Assembly: GCF_900156425.1 (NCBI RefSeq)
Contig: NZ_FTNO01000006.1
Span: 186,001-250,000, forward strand
Origin: Haladaptatus litoreus
Lineage (GTDB): Archaea; Halobacteriota; Halobacteria; Halobacteriales; Haladaptataceae
DNA: 64,000 bases
Reading direction: 5' to 3'
Program-made: the position numbers and the translations under genes
Part shown: piece after piece, positions 42,075 through 50,668 of the stretch
Layout: each line of letters opens with the position of its first letter
Numbering within the stretch: position 1 is the first letter of the stretch
The notes under the pieces: generated by a model
The model's input: only the letters and a program-made list of their open reading frames with translations
What the model was told of the DNA's origin: nothing
The model's database searches: none

Positions 42075-42467
42075 TTAGTGTTTATACCGGCTCTCATCGA
42101 ATTCATATAAATTCGGATCGAGCGATGTCGTAGAGTCCTCCCCAGTTGTAGAACGCTCGCTATCGTGATGTGTGATCGCATAAAAGAGCAATCCAAGCCC
42201 TAACGCTAGTAACACTCCTTCGCATGACTGGGTGATTAAAAGTTCGGTGCCACTCATATTGTAATCGACCCGAACGACCAGTTGATATACCGGTTCTACG
42301 AGTCCACCGAGGACAATAAAAGCAAATCCGATAGTAGAAACCCGGTACGAAGTCTTTCTCGGGTTTTGATAATATGCATAGAAACTCAACAGCATCAGAA
42401 TACTGCTAATGAAGAATAAAAACGTATTTGCCAATATGAACGCCCACAGCTCGGGTGGTCTACTCAT
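42075..42467 (-). CDS. DUF7521-type membrane protein
   Basis: Protein of 130 residues from ATG 42467 (MSRPPELWAFILANTFLFFI). Three helices are seen (ILANTFLFFISSILMLLSFY, TIGFAFIVLGGLVEPVYQLV, EGVLLALGLGLLFYAITHHD), then a Ser/Thr-acidic tail. The start overlaps the 3' end of the upstream DUF7344 gene by 8 nt, so translation is coupled. The pair is a recurrent haloarchaeal sensor/regulator unit as I recall. Confidence 0.82.
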   Translation of the reverse strand: MSRPPELWAFILANTFLFFISSILMLLSFYAYYQNPRKTSYRVSTIGFAFIVLGGLVEPVYQLVVRVDYNMSGTELLITQSCEGVLLALGLGLLFYAITHHDSERSTTGEDSTTSLDPNLYEFDESRYKH

Positions 42468-43233
42468 AGGGTGCTCTCCAGATACTTGGTGTACCCAATG
42501 GATCGCTCGTACTCTCGGTGGCTTGCTCGTACGAGGTTTGTAATCCTTCGAGGAACCCATTCAACCGCTTGACAAGACGTGAATCAGGCTTCTGGAGAAT
42601 CCTGACAATTTCTTCGACGGCTGGATGATTTGCGTATGTTGCCTGCCCGGTTTCGGTGTCGTAATCGATGATCGAAGCATCGCTCAGTGTCGGGAGCTGG
42701 TTGTGATGGAGTGCTATCGCCGTTTCATCGACCGCTGCTTGTGCCGGGTCCGCTTCGTCGCTCTCCCACTTAACGACCTCACGAGCAAGTGCTGTCTGCG
42801 ACATCGATGAATTCTCATCTCGAAGAATGGCGAGAACGAGGCGCTGGCGTGTCTCCGTGAGTTCAGCCAGCACATCATCAATTCCTTTGACCTCTGTCTG
42901 TAGAAGCCGTTGGAACCGTGGGTCTTCAAGTGCGATATGATCCGTTGTTGTTATCAGGTCTTCATCGCTCTTCCATCGAATGAAGTCTGTATCTTCTAAA
43001 ATGGGAAGGTGATGATGATAGAGATCAATACGAGAGTTCCTGACTTCGTCGGGTGGTAAACTCTCATCCGGGGCCGTTTGTTCTGTTGTAGTTAATCGGC
43101 GAGCGAGCGCTTGCTCGGATATCTGTGGGGTTTGAGAAAGTAGCGAGAGAATCACCCGTCGTTGATCATTCCCTATGGCCCTGTAGACCGGGTCCTCTGA
43201 TTTCCTTCTCTGTGTCTGATTTCGTTTTCCCAT
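42460..43233 (-). CDS. DUF7344 tandem winged-helix protein
   Basis: Protein of 257 residues with two copies of the DUF7344 winged helix. The first (about 15-95) has YRAIGNDQRRVILSLLSQTP and LYHHHLPILEDTDFIRWKSD. The second (about 120-215) has TETRQRLVLAILRDENSSMS and LHHNQLPTLSDASIIDYDTE. The LxHxxLP motif in each repeat is typical. It is likely a transcription factor controlling or sensing with the overlapping membrane-protein gene. A/T-rich promoter sequence (ATATATAC region) lies just upstream at 43240-43275. Confidence 0.85.
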   Translation of the reverse strand: MGKRNQTQRRKSEDPVYRAIGNDQRRVILSLLSQTPQISEQALARRLTTTEQTAPDESLPPDEVRNSRIDLYHHHLPILEDTDFIRWKSDEDLITTTDHIALEDPRFQRLLQTEVKGIDDVLAELTETRQRLVLAILRDENSSMSQTALAREVVKWESDEADPAQAAVDETAIALHHNQLPTLSDASIIDYDTETGQATYANHPAVEEIVRILQKPDSRLVKRLNGFLEGLQTSYEQATESTSDPLGTPSIWRAPYE

Positions 43234-43557
43234 ACTTTCCTCTCCGTTATGGGCCTATATACAGTTCTCGGATATATTACAATAAATTTCCATAATCGCT
43301 TTTTTGGGAGAGTGCAAGGACGCCCCTGATATCGAATAGTGGCTGTCTCACAGTATCTTCTTTGTATTCATCATCGCTCAATTCCATTTGGTCTTGGTTT
43401 GGATCAAATGAGTATCGCGACTGATTCAGTAAGTACCGACAACGTCAGTACGTTCCGCAGTCTATCTTTTAATAGAGATTCCCGAACGACTCTTCGGATC
43501 AGAGAATCAGGAAACTCAACGACCACGTGGATACCGGATAAAAGTGGGGGAGAAAAA
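43234..43557. other. Intergenic region before the second HalOD1 gene
   Basis: The HalOD1 frame stays open upstream to 43339, with an ATG at 43408, so the gene could be up to 50 codons longer. I prefer 43558. A/T-rich segments at 43250-43300 could promote both directions. Nothing else recognised. Confidence 0.5.
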
Positions 43558-43890
43558 ATGAGCTCTGAGAAGTATTTGAAACCAATTCAAGTCACAGAAA
43601 ATGATACTGCAGATGCAAACGGGGTGCGAACGAGCTACCTCTATGATATCTCGTCGTATATCACTCAGGGAAATACCTGCATGGGAATCGTCGCCGCATT
43701 AGCGAGCCGAAGTCGCCAAAGCGAGTTGGACCTTCCACCACTTGGGAGAGTAATTGACGCAGGAGCTCTTGACCGTCTTATCGAACAACAGATCGTCGGT
43801 GATCAACAAAATCCCGTGTCGGTGACGTTCCCTTATGAGATCTATTTGATAACGGTTTCGGGTAATGGGACGGCACTTATCCGTACATAA
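43558..43890 (+). CDS. HalOD1-like output-domain protein
   Basis: Protein of 110 residues from ATG 43558, preceded by a purine-rich GGGGGAGA. The fold pattern matches the protein at 41540: SSYITQGNTCMGIVAALASR, PPLGRVIDAGALDRLIEQQI and VTFPYEIYLITVSGNGTALI. It is more diverged than the first. Immediately downstream begins a SprT-like gene. Confidence 0.72.
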   Translation: MSSEKYLKPIQVTENDTADANGVRTSYLYDISSYITQGNTCMGIVAALASRSRQSELDLPPLGRVIDAGALDRLIEQQIVGDQQNPVSVTFPYEIYLITVSGNGTALIRT

Positions 43891-43943
43891 GCTGCTTCGA
43901 TTGCTTTCGACAGATATTCATCGAAGAACCGTTCTTCCATTTG

Positions 43944-44475
43944 ATGTTCTCGGACATCACCGACCAGCGAACGCTGACGAAAAGTGCCGATATAACGACC
44001 AACGATACCCTCGAGACACCGACGGATCTCCTCGACCGAGCACAACAGCACGCAGCCGACGTTGCCACCGGGCATTTCCCGGATTTGCCGGTAGAAGCGA
44101 TCGACTGGGAGGTCTCACATCGAGCCCAACGACAAGCGGGCGTCACGAAGTACGACCCCTGCAACAGAGACAATCACGATTGCACTGACCTGGACGGCCT
44201 ACGAACACCACGGGTGGGAGCAATTCAGTTCCACTGTCCGCCACGAACTCATCCACGCTTGGCAGTATCACGAGTTCGGCGACGCAGATCACGGCGCAAC
44301 ATTCACCCCCTGGATCGATGCTCTCGACACCTCGCAACACCGCGAACACTGGGGGTGCGTGAAAACCGGCCGTAAAGAGATTCCGAGTAACCCCTTAATA
44401 ACCCTTGATTTTCCGGAGAGGAGATCTACCGCGTTCGGCTCTCCTCCTTTGCTGCTACTCCACGCTACGTCTTGA
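43944..44475 (+). pseudogene. SprT-like metalloprotease gene, one frameshift, SWIM-like tail
   Basis: The most complete SprT copy. It begins MFSDITDQRTLTKSADITTN, then LLDRAQQHAADVATGHFPDL and SHRAQRQAGVTKYDP. After one frameshift near 44158 come TITIALTWTAYEHHGWEQFS, the zinc-protease motif RHELIHAWQYHEFGDADHGA and TFTPWIDALDTSQHREHW. Instead of the expected zinc ribbon, the last residues GCVKTGRKEIPSN match the SWIM type-1 tail. Correcting the frameshift would give about 175 residues. SprT/Spartan proteases cleave DNA-protein crosslinks. Confidence 0.78.
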
Positions 44476-44606
44476 GAGACGTCGCTGAACAGCTATGTCT
44501 TGACTTCAAATAATGGGTGTAAGAACCAAATCACACATATTAGATAACAACCTTATTAGATGAAAAAGAAATATTTAATAATAAGTAATTGGTAACTGAA
44601 TATGTC

Positions 44607-46040
44607 ATGGTACGACATAACAGGCGGGCATTCCTCCAATTAACCGGTACAACACTCGGCGCGGCGACGCTCGGCGTCAGTACTGCGACGGCAACTACCT
44701 CGGACTCGCGATTCTTCATCAACCTCCGCGATGTCGATCGCTCGGAAGTCCCCGACGACATCGAGATCATCCATGACCTCTCGCAGGCGGATGTACTCGT
44801 TGCACGCGGCGACCAAGAGCGCGTGAATGGCACAACGGTCGCAGACCGTGTTATCAACCGAGGGGATGACCGCATCGGTGCTGTCCGATCGCGAGAGGGA
44901 CCAACGACCAGCGGCAAGGGTTCGAGCCACAACCACGACGGCTCGGCCTCGAACAGCGAGTACCAGTGGGACAAACGTGTACAGAACGTCAGCAACGACT
45001 TGACGGACAAGCCCGGCAACGGCAAGACTATCCACGACGTGACGACTGGCGCGGGTACCCGTATCGCCGTCGTCGATACCGGCGTCTACGACGGTCACCC
45101 CGACCTCGCGGACGTCGTCAATGATGAACTCTCCGAGAACGTCTCAGAAGATGAGTATGACTGGCGGCCCAACGGCGCGGGCAGCCACGGAACACACGTG
45201 GCCGGCATCATCGCCGCAACCAATAGCAACGACGGTCCCGACGGCGGTGTTCTTGGGACAGCTCCCAATACTGAAATTGTCTCCTATCGAATGTTTTCTG
45301 GTGAGGAAGGAAAACAAGGTGACGGCTACGCCGGGTGGGTGAAAGCCGCCGAAGCAGGCTGTGATGCTATCAACTACAGCGTCGGCTTCCCGGCGCCATA
45401 TGTCTACGTTGATCAGTACCCATTCTTGACGGAAGAACTCCGCATCGCAGAACAGGTCGCGGAGTACGTCCGTTCACAAGGAACGGTCATCGTAAACTCC
45501 GCAGGCAATGACTCGCTCGACATGAGTCCCGAGAACACCCTCAGCATCCCGACGGAGGCCGAGGGCGTCTTCGGCGTCGCCGCGACCGGCCCCATCGGAG
45601 TTGGCTGGGGGAACAAACACAGTGACAACGAAGAAAAGTGGCTCACAGGCAATCGGCTGGAAGAGCCAACGACCCAGCCAGCCTTCTACACCAATTACGG
45701 CGGTGCAGTCGATGTCAGCGCCGCCGGTGGTAATGCCGACCTCGAAGCATTCAATAATGAAGTTCCCGGTTCGGAAAATGACCTCGTCTACTCGACTATT
45801 TACGAGACCGACGAGAGCGGTAACACCGTCCCCGGCTACGGCTGGAAGGCAGGTACCTCAATGGCCGCTCCGCAAATCGCAGGTGCGGTTGCACTTGTTC
45901 GCTCGCTTCGGCCCAAGGCTAGTGTCGAAGAAGTCGAATCACTCATTCAGGAAACTGCGAGTAGCGCGCCCGGTGGGGAGACCTACCACGGTGCTGGCCA
46001 CCTCAATCTGAAGCGCCTCGTCAAACGCGCCGGAAAGTAG
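44607..46040 (+). CDS. Halolysin-like subtilase (S8), Tat-exported
   Basis: Extracellular serine protease of 477 residues. Start ATG 44607 gives a twin-arginine signal (HNRRAFLQLTGTTLGAATLG). A propeptide (about 30-120) is followed by the catalytic domain: Asp157 in RIAVVDTGVYDGHPDL, His197 in GSHGTHVAGIIAATN, oxyanion Asn301 in VIVNSAGND and Ser418 in GTSMAAPQIAGAVALV. No C-terminal extension is present, unlike classical halolysins. Such enzymes are exported folded and self-activate in salt. It stands alone, flanked by SprT relics on both sides. Confidence 0.93.
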   Translation: MVRHNRRAFLQLTGTTLGAATLGVSTATATTSDSRFFINLRDVDRSEVPDDIEIIHDLSQADVLVARGDQERVNGTTVADRVINRGDDRIGAVRSREGPTTSGKGSSHNHDGSASNSEYQWDKRVQNVSNDLTDKPGNGKTIHDVTTGAGTRIAVVDTGVYDGHPDLADVVNDELSENVSEDEYDWRPNGAGSHGTHVAGIIAATNSNDGPDGGVLGTAPNTEIVSYRMFSGEEGKQGDGYAGWVKAAEAGCDAINYSVGFPAPYVYVDQYPFLTEELRIAEQVAEYVRSQGTVIVNSAGNDSLDMSPENTLSIPTEAEGVFGVAATGPIGVGWGNKHSDNEEKWLTGNRLEEPTTQPAFYTNYGGAVDVSAAGGNADLEAFNNEVPGSENDLVYSTIYETDESGNTVPGYGWKAGTSMAAPQIAGAVALVRSLRPKASVEEVESLIQETASSAPGGETYHGAGHLNLKRLVKRAGK

Positions 46041-46222
46041 TGGACACGATCCTCCCCGCCATTTACCTAGATGAATTAACAAGCACATAATTAGAATTTT
46101 ATTTATCTATAAAATACTACATCCATAGAAAAACCTCCCACACTGCAAATGGTCGGTCTTGGAACCACATTCTTCTCGGAGTAGTCGGGGTCAGCGTTAC
46201 TGTTGTTCTCACATGTCTTCAC

Positions 46223-46411
46223 GTATGGCAATACCACGAGTTCGGCGACGCAGATTACGACGCAACATTCACCCGCTGGACGGACACTCTCGACACCTTG
46301 CAGCACTGCGAACGCTTCACCACGCCAAAGTGGTGGCTTGTGTGCACGGACTGCTGTAGTCGGATTGCTCGGTATCGACGCTCGAAAGCAGTACACCACA
46401 CCCGGAGCAGT
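46223..46411 (+). pseudogene. SprT-like gene, 3' fragment with zinc ribbon
   Basis: VWQYHEFGDADYDATFTRWT, DTLDTLQHCERFTTPKWWLV, CTDCCSRIARYRRSKAVHH. It begins just after the position of HELIH and preserves the tail that the copy at 43944 lacks (one CxxC visible; the second pair is lost). Confidence 0.75.
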
Positions 46412-46539
46412 ATAGTCTACCATGTCCCAATTGCTACCTTGCCAGGTTTCTCCTCCTGACATCTGAGATAATAACAAATTTTCTGAGATGTTTACTCCGC
46501 CATGAGTAACTATTTCTTGTTTGGGACTAACTTGCTGTG

Positions 46540-46803
46540 ATGATGAGTGAAGCGTCAATTAAGTGCCCGACATGCGGTCGGGATGATTTTAGTTCTATTC
46601 AAACAATGAAACTCCATCACATGCAAACACATGGTGAATCAATTGCAGGCGAGCTTGTTACGTGTGAGTATTGTCGAAAACAGGTTCGAAAGCCCCCAGG
46701 AGAAATAGCCCAATCAACACATCATTTTTGTTCACCAGGCTGTCACGGTGCTTGGAGAACCATTGTGTCATTTAATCACGAAAGCGAATCAGAAGAGTCA
46801 TAG
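46540..46803 (+). CDS. Two-zinc-finger protein (C2H2 plus C4-like)
   Basis: Protein of about 87 residues (ATGs at 46540 and 46543). The first module KCPTCGRDDFSSIQTMKLHH and MQTHG is C2H2-like. The second, CEYCRKQVRKPPGEIAQSTH followed by HFCSPGCHGAWR, binds a second zinc. This double arrangement occurs at the N-terminus of haloarchaeal HNH endonucleases and as stand-alone proteins. No HNH nuclease domain follows here, so it may be a truncated or regulatory form. Confidence 0.75.
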   Translation: MMSEASIKCPTCGRDDFSSIQTMKLHHMQTHGESIAGELVTCEYCRKQVRKPPGEIAQSTHHFCSPGCHGAWRTIVSFNHESESEES

Positions 46804-46953
46804 ACCGACTTCGCCCCCGAAAACTCGGGTACCAAATGATAGCATCTGGGTTTTCCCGATAGTATTGCCACGAAACCGAACCCCGTTGAATTTGCACCGA
46901 ACACATTGAGAGAAAACTGACCACTAGGCTGGTGCATCTGTCGCGAGCAAGTC

Positions 46954-47196
46954 TTGTACGCCGTCTCCATCGACGTGACCAACGAATTGATGGCCTGCAC
47001 CTGTCCGCATCATGTCCACCGGAACGCCTACTGCAAACACATGGCCGCCGTCGAGAACGCAACCGACGACGGCAGCCTGACGGCGTTCCCATCGGACGAC
47101 GACGATGCCGAACCCGAAGACTGCGACTGCGACGGTCTCAATGGCTTCCCGTGCTGGCCATGCGTGCGAACGGGACGGAAGGAACTACCGAACTAA
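46954..47196 (+). pseudogene. SWIM zinc-finger gene, copy 10 (type-1, 5'-truncated)
   Basis: Starts inside the family at YAVSIDVTNELMACTC (one Asp codon lost) and is then intact through the core (VHRNAYCKHMAAVE) to CDCDGLNGFPCWPC and RKELPN. Only a TTG at 46954 could start it. The upstream 46804-46953 sequence is not recognised. Confidence 0.75.
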
Positions 47197-47355
47197 CCGA
47201 TGCCCGATTGACCCCACCCGTGCAAAAAGGTGGCCGCTCGGTTCCTCGATACGGACATCGAGCTTTGATCTTGACAGGCAAGATCGTTCCCACATCGTGC
47301 GATGAGCCTGTGTCGTAGGGCATCGCGTGCGTGGCCGGTCTGCCCGTTCTGCGGG

Positions 47356-47469
47356 CTATTCGGTTTCCTCGATGGTCCCACAGTTCCGACAGCGCTTCAT
47401 CCCGCCGTGTACGTTGCCGTAGTCGTGCCTGATGCCCGTGATGCACAGCATGTCCTGAAGGAATCCCAT
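47356..47469 (-). CDS. Mini zinc-finger protein (37 aa)
   Basis: MGFLQDMLCITGIRHDYGNV then HGGMKRCRNCGTIEETE. The pattern C-x4-G-x-H, then C-x2-C-G, is that of small zinc-ribbon proteins common in archaea and viruses. Complete from ATG 47469 to TAG at 47356. Function unknown. Confidence 0.55.
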   Translation of the reverse strand: MGFLQDMLCITGIRHDYGNVHGGMKRCRNCGTIEETE

Positions 47470-47479
47470 ACCAGGTAGG

Positions 47480-47580
47480 TTTCGCGGCCACCGGATACGG
47501 TTTTCCGTTCGCTTGTGTATCCACTACCCATTGAGCGGTCACAGCAGGAAACTCGAACTCACAGATTGCTACAAAAATAC
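47480..47580 (-). pseudogene. Winged-helix regulator, N-terminal fragment
   Basis: FVAICEFEFPAVTAQWVVDT on the - strand, homologous to the fragments at 36255 and 39704, with no start and early loss of similarity. Confidence 0.6.
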
Positions 47581-47597
47581 CAATGACATTAATCGAA

Positions 47598-47617
47598 AGA
47601 CACAGTATTCTGTGTCT
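47598..47617. promoter_or_regulatory. Palindromic operator of the first VapBC module
   Basis: AGACACAG-TATT-CTGTGTCT, perfect 8-bp arms, 14 nt before the antitoxin start, in the place where the antitoxin would bind for autorepression. Confidence 0.7.
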
Positions 47618-47631
47618 CCATAGTATCCTGT

Positions 47632-47862
47632 ATGCCCACTATCACGGTCAACGTCGATGACGACCTCAAGCAGCGAATGGAAAACCATCCAGAGATCAAC
47701 TGGAGCGAGGTCACTCGTCAGGCAATCGAAGACAAGATCAAGAAACTTGACCTAATGGATGAACTCACAGCTGGCAGTGAACTCACCAATGAGGATGTCG
47801 AGGAAATTTCCGCCAAGATCAACCAGAGTGCACGCAAATCCCTCGAAGAAGAGTCGAGGTAG
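47632..47862 (+). CDS. vapB: VapB-type ribbon-helix-helix antitoxin
   Basis: Antitoxin of 76 residues. The N-terminal strand and helices PTITVNVDDDLKQRMENHPE and INWSEVTRQAIEDKIKKLDL form a ribbon-helix-helix DNA-binding fold. The acidic C-terminus (TNEDVEEISAKINQSARKSL) should bind the toxin. Ten nt separate it from the PIN gene. It likely binds the palindrome at 47598. Confidence 0.87.
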   Translation: MPTITVNVDDDLKQRMENHPEINWSEVTRQAIEDKIKKLDLMDELTAGSELTNEDVEEISAKINQSARKSLEEESR

Positions 47863-47871
47863 TATTGACGA

Positions 47872-48288
47872 ATGAAGCTGGTTGTCGACGCCAACGTCGT
47901 TATCTCCGCGCTTATCGCCAATTCGAAAACACGCGAACTTATTGTTACACTTGAACCCGATCTTCTAACCCCTGAATTTGTGCACAACGAAATCGGGAAC
48001 TACGAAGATCTGATCGTCAAGAAATCCGGCATGGATGCGGACCGAGTCAATCAGTTCATTGGACTACTCTTTCAATATATCGACGTCGTTCCCGCTGCAG
48101 ACTTCTATCCATTCATTGAGCAGGCTGACGAGGCGATTGGTGCGACAGATCCTGACGACGTATTGTATGTTGCATGTGCGCTTGCTTGTGAGGCAGGTGT
48201 CTGGAACGACGACTCTGATTTCGATGAGCAAGATCTAGTACCGGTGTATTCGACGGGCGACGTTATTACTTCATTCGACACAATTTGA
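47872..48288 (+). CDS. vapC: VapC-type PIN toxin
   Basis: PIN ribonuclease toxin of 138 residues: KLVVDANVVISALIANSKTR (Asp), TPEFVHNEIGNYEDL (Glu) and the acidic cluster DEAIGATDPDDVLYVACALA, with a terminal VYSTGDVIT. Encoded with the antitoxin upstream. Confidence 0.88.
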   Translation: MKLVVDANVVISALIANSKTRELIVTLEPDLLTPEFVHNEIGNYEDLIVKKSGMDADRVNQFIGLLFQYIDVVPAADFYPFIEQADEAIGATDPDDVLYVACALACEAGVWNDDSDFDEQDLVPVYSTGDVITSFDTI

Positions 48289-48326
48289 GAATGAGAATGG
48301 CAGCAAGTCACTAAGAATCCCACAGA

Positions 48327-48683
48327 ATGACGAGACGGCACAGAAACGCGCACAGGCCGAACAGTTCTCCGTCGACGTCGATCCCCGGACTCGTTAACGT
48401 CACCAACGAAAGCCACGAGAACCCTGCAGCCCACCAGTACACCGTCTCCTTCGACGACGTGACCGAAGAACTGATGGCGTGCACCTGCCCGCACCACGTC
48501 CACCGGAATGCCCTCTGCAAACACATGGCCGCCGTCGAAACCGCAACCGACGACGGCACGCTCGATGTCTTCCCGTCCGAGGACGAAGACGATATCGAAC
48601 CAGACAACTGCGACTGTGACGGCCTCGGTGACTTCCCATGCTGGTCGTGCGTGCGAACGGGTTGGAAGGAACTGCCGAACTAA
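48327..48683 (+). pseudogene. SWIM zinc-finger gene, copy 11 (type-1, frameshift near N-terminus)
   Basis: The original frame reads DETAQKRAQAEQFSVDVD and then breaks: two bases are missing (GTCGATCCCCGG against GTCGATGCCCCCGG). From PGLVNVTNESHENPAA onward the gene is complete, including CTCPHHVHRNALCKHM and CDCDGLGDFPCWSC. A chance ATG at 48327 opens a 118-residue frame with a scrambled lead, so a functional core could still be made. Confidence 0.72.
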
Positions 48684-48762
48684 CAACGGAAACTGAATTT
48701 GACATTTTTCCACTCATTAACCGGTCGGTGGCTCACTAATTACTGGGGAACGTTTTTGCCTC

Positions 48763-48783
48763 TGTAGGTACAACGTACCTACA
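48763..48783. promoter_or_regulatory. Palindromic operator of the second VapBC module
   Basis: TGTAGGTAC-AAC-GTACCTACA, perfect 9-bp arms, ending 2 nt before the ATG at 48786. The transcript must be leaderless or nearly so. Confidence 0.72.
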
Positions 48784-48785
48784 CG

Positions 48786-49088
48786 ATGAGCACCCGAAAA
48801 GTCAACTTTCGTCTGCCGGAAGAACTTGTGACTCATGCAGATATCGCTGCTGAAGTTACGCATAAAAACCGAACCGAACTCCTCATCGAAGCGCTTCGAG
48901 AGTACCTCAAGGAAATCGAATCAGAAGAGAGCTTTCAACAAGCAGTCGTTGAACTCTATCTCGCAGACGAACTTGATTTCGAAACCCTCAGGGACATAAT
49001 CGGTCGCCAGGACGCAGAAGCAGTCCGTACCTCAAAGCAACTTCTTGACGAGGGAGACGACCTCGCCGACAAACTTGCAGATCTGTAA
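48786..49088 (+). CDS. Ribbon-helix-helix antitoxin
   Basis: Antitoxin of 100 residues. STRKVNFRLPEELVTHADIA and NRTELLIEALREYLKEIESE show a ribbon-helix-helix fold of the VapB/CopG type. The C-terminal half (LADELDFETLRDIIGRQDAE) is helical for toxin binding. Its stop codon is directly followed by the PIN toxin ATG. Confidence 0.87.
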   Translation: MSTRKVNFRLPEELVTHADIAAEVTHKNRTELLIEALREYLKEIESEESFQQAVVELYLADELDFETLRDIIGRQDAEAVRTSKQLLDEGDDLADKLADL

Positions 49089-49592
49089 ATGCTGGTTATC
49101 GATACAAGCGCGTTCATTTCTCTCGCGATCGGTGATGTTCTCGATGACGTGCTAACCGAATACGACGTCGTGACGACGACACTCGTCACCGATGAACTCG
49201 AATCAACCGCAGAATACGATGATGTCCATGGTCACGGGGCAGTAACCGTCCTCGAACGTTCCAATCACATTGAGATTCTGGATATCCCCGCTCCAGAGCT
49301 TTCTTCGAGTCGAATCGATGCTGGTGAGGCGAGTTGTGTCGCGGCTATTGAAGAGACCGATGCAGCGTTTCTCATTACGGACGATTTTCGAGCACTTCCC
49401 GAACTCACTACTCTTGTCTCGGCTGATGTCGCTCTTTCACCAATTCTTCTCCGCGCACTCATCAAACGTGGTGCACTTACTGATTCCGAAGCTCGATCTG
49501 CACTCGATACCATTGCACGTGATCGGGACTGGCTTGGTGCGCCAATCTATCGCTATGCACAACGTCTCTTTGAAGAAGAGTCGGGAACGTAA
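49089..49592 (+). CDS. PIN-domain toxin (VapC-like)
   Basis: Protein of 167 residues: MLVIDTSAFISLAIGDVLDD (Asp), VTDELESTAEYDDVHG (Glu), IDAGEASCVAAIEETDAAFL and ITDDFRALPELTTLVSADVA. The second half resembles the DUF3368-type PIN proteins with VAL-SPILLRALIKRGALT. It is translated directly after the antitoxin with no gap. Confidence 0.87.
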   Translation: MLVIDTSAFISLAIGDVLDDVLTEYDVVTTTLVTDELESTAEYDDVHGHGAVTVLERSNHIEILDIPAPELSSSRIDAGEASCVAAIEETDAAFLITDDFRALPELTTLVSADVALSPILLRALIKRGALTDSEARSALDTIARDRDWLGAPIYRYAQRLFEEESGT

Positions 49593-49638
49593 TCACCCGA
49601 GAGTGGTTACAGAATACGGGTCACAAAAGACATTGGGA

Positions 49639-49940
49639 GGAAGAACGGTGCCCTCGGATTCATCCAAGTCACCAACGAGAACCCTGCAGCCCACCAATAC
49701 ACCGTCTCCATCGACGACGTGACCGGGGAACTGATGGCCTGCACCTGTCCGCATCACGTCCACCGCAACGCCTACTGCAAACACATGGCTGCGGTCGAAC
49801 ACGCAACCGGCGACGGGACGCTCGACGCCTTCCCCTTGGACGACGACGATACCGAACCGGAAGACTGCGACTGTGACGGTCTCGGTGACTTCCCGTGCTG
49901 GCCATGCGTGCGAACGGGACGAAAGGAACTGCCGAACTAA
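49639..49940 (+). pseudogene. SWIM zinc-finger gene, copy 12 (type-1, leader arm fused to gene body)
   Basis: The 14-nt 5' arm of P1 of the structured leader (49639-49652) followed by CTCGG is joined directly to codons for GFIQVTNENPAAHQYTVSID. The rest of the leader and the first 30 codons are deleted. From there the gene is intact (core CTCPHHVHRNAYCKHM, tail CDCDGLGDFPCWPC). A GTG at 49719 could start a 73-residue remnant. Confidence 0.75.
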
Positions 49941-49955
49941 CGCTCTTCCCTCTTC

Positions 49956-50396
49956 TTATTCTGTAGACATATGAGATGGATCTGTTCGATGGACGATTCC
50001 ATCGAAATCTGAGTTAAAACTGAGGATAGAATCAGTATCATACTGTTCACAGAGCGTCACGAGACTTGCATCAGTCACACTTAGATCGTGGTCTTGATAG
50101 TGGATCCATGTATCGACTGTCGCATTAAAGTCATCATGTCCCATCTGGATTATCTCGAATATCTCTGGGAATGATTCACGTCCAAGAATGCGGTCGGAGA
50201 CGGTTTTTGCAGCCGCAAATGAACCAGTCCGCATTCGAGTTAATGTGACTGTTTCGTCATAGACATAGTCACTGGTGTACGGTTGTCCGTATTCACCAGT
50301 AAGTACTGTATTCATTGCAGAAACTGCAGTATCATGGCGTTCTGCGTCTTCATCATGATGTGCGTAAAAAACACCAGTGTCGATAAGAATGCTCAT
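49956..50396 (-). CDS. vapC: VapC-type PIN toxin
   Basis: PIN toxin of 146 residues: MSILIDTGVFYAHHDEDAER (Asp), TSDYVYDETVTLTRMRTG (Glu), DLSVTDASLVTLCEQYDTDS and ILSFNSDFDGI (Asp). Its ATG overlaps the stop of the antitoxin by 4 nt, so the two are co-translated. Confidence 0.9.
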   Translation of the reverse strand: MSILIDTGVFYAHHDEDAERHDTAVSAMNTVLTGEYGQPYTSDYVYDETVTLTRMRTGSFAAAKTVSDRILGRESFPEIFEIIQMGHDDFNATVDTWIHYQDHDLSVTDASLVTLCEQYDTDSILSFNSDFDGIVHRTDPSHMSTE

Positions 50397-50668
50397 CCGT
50401 ATAGCTCTTCGTCGATATCCGATTCCGATGTTTTCACGCCAGAGGAGATCATTCCTTGGTGGAACGCTTCTCGCTCACTTGGATCGAGTGCTGGCATTTC
50501 ATCGCGAAACGAATCGATGAGATCAGCTTTCGAATCAACCGCGTGTGCAACAATCCGGGCGAGGATTTCCTGCTGTGTTACTTGCTTTCCTGCTTTTAGA
50601 CGAATTTCTGCTTGGAGCTTCTCCAAATCAGACTTCGTTCCCTCGTCCATTTTCACTGACGTTGCCAT
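50393..50668 (-). CDS. vapB: Antitoxin of the third VapBC module
   Basis: Antitoxin of 91 residues: ATSVKMDEGTKSDLEKLQAE, RLKAGKQVTQQEILARIVAH (ribbon-helix-helix), and a C-terminal toxin-binding part ending SDIDEELYG. Transcribed leftward with the overlapping toxin gene. Confidence 0.87.
   Translation of the reverse strand: MATSVKMDEGTKSDLEKLQAEIRLKAGKQVTQQEILARIVAHAVDSKADLIDSFRDEMPALDPSEREAFHQGMISSGVKTSESDIDEELYG

Noticed and set aside
47598..48783. Palindromes at the VapBC modules as parts of a CRISPR array
   Set aside because: They differ from each other, are single, and sit directly before antitoxin starts. There are no regularly spaced repeats in the window.
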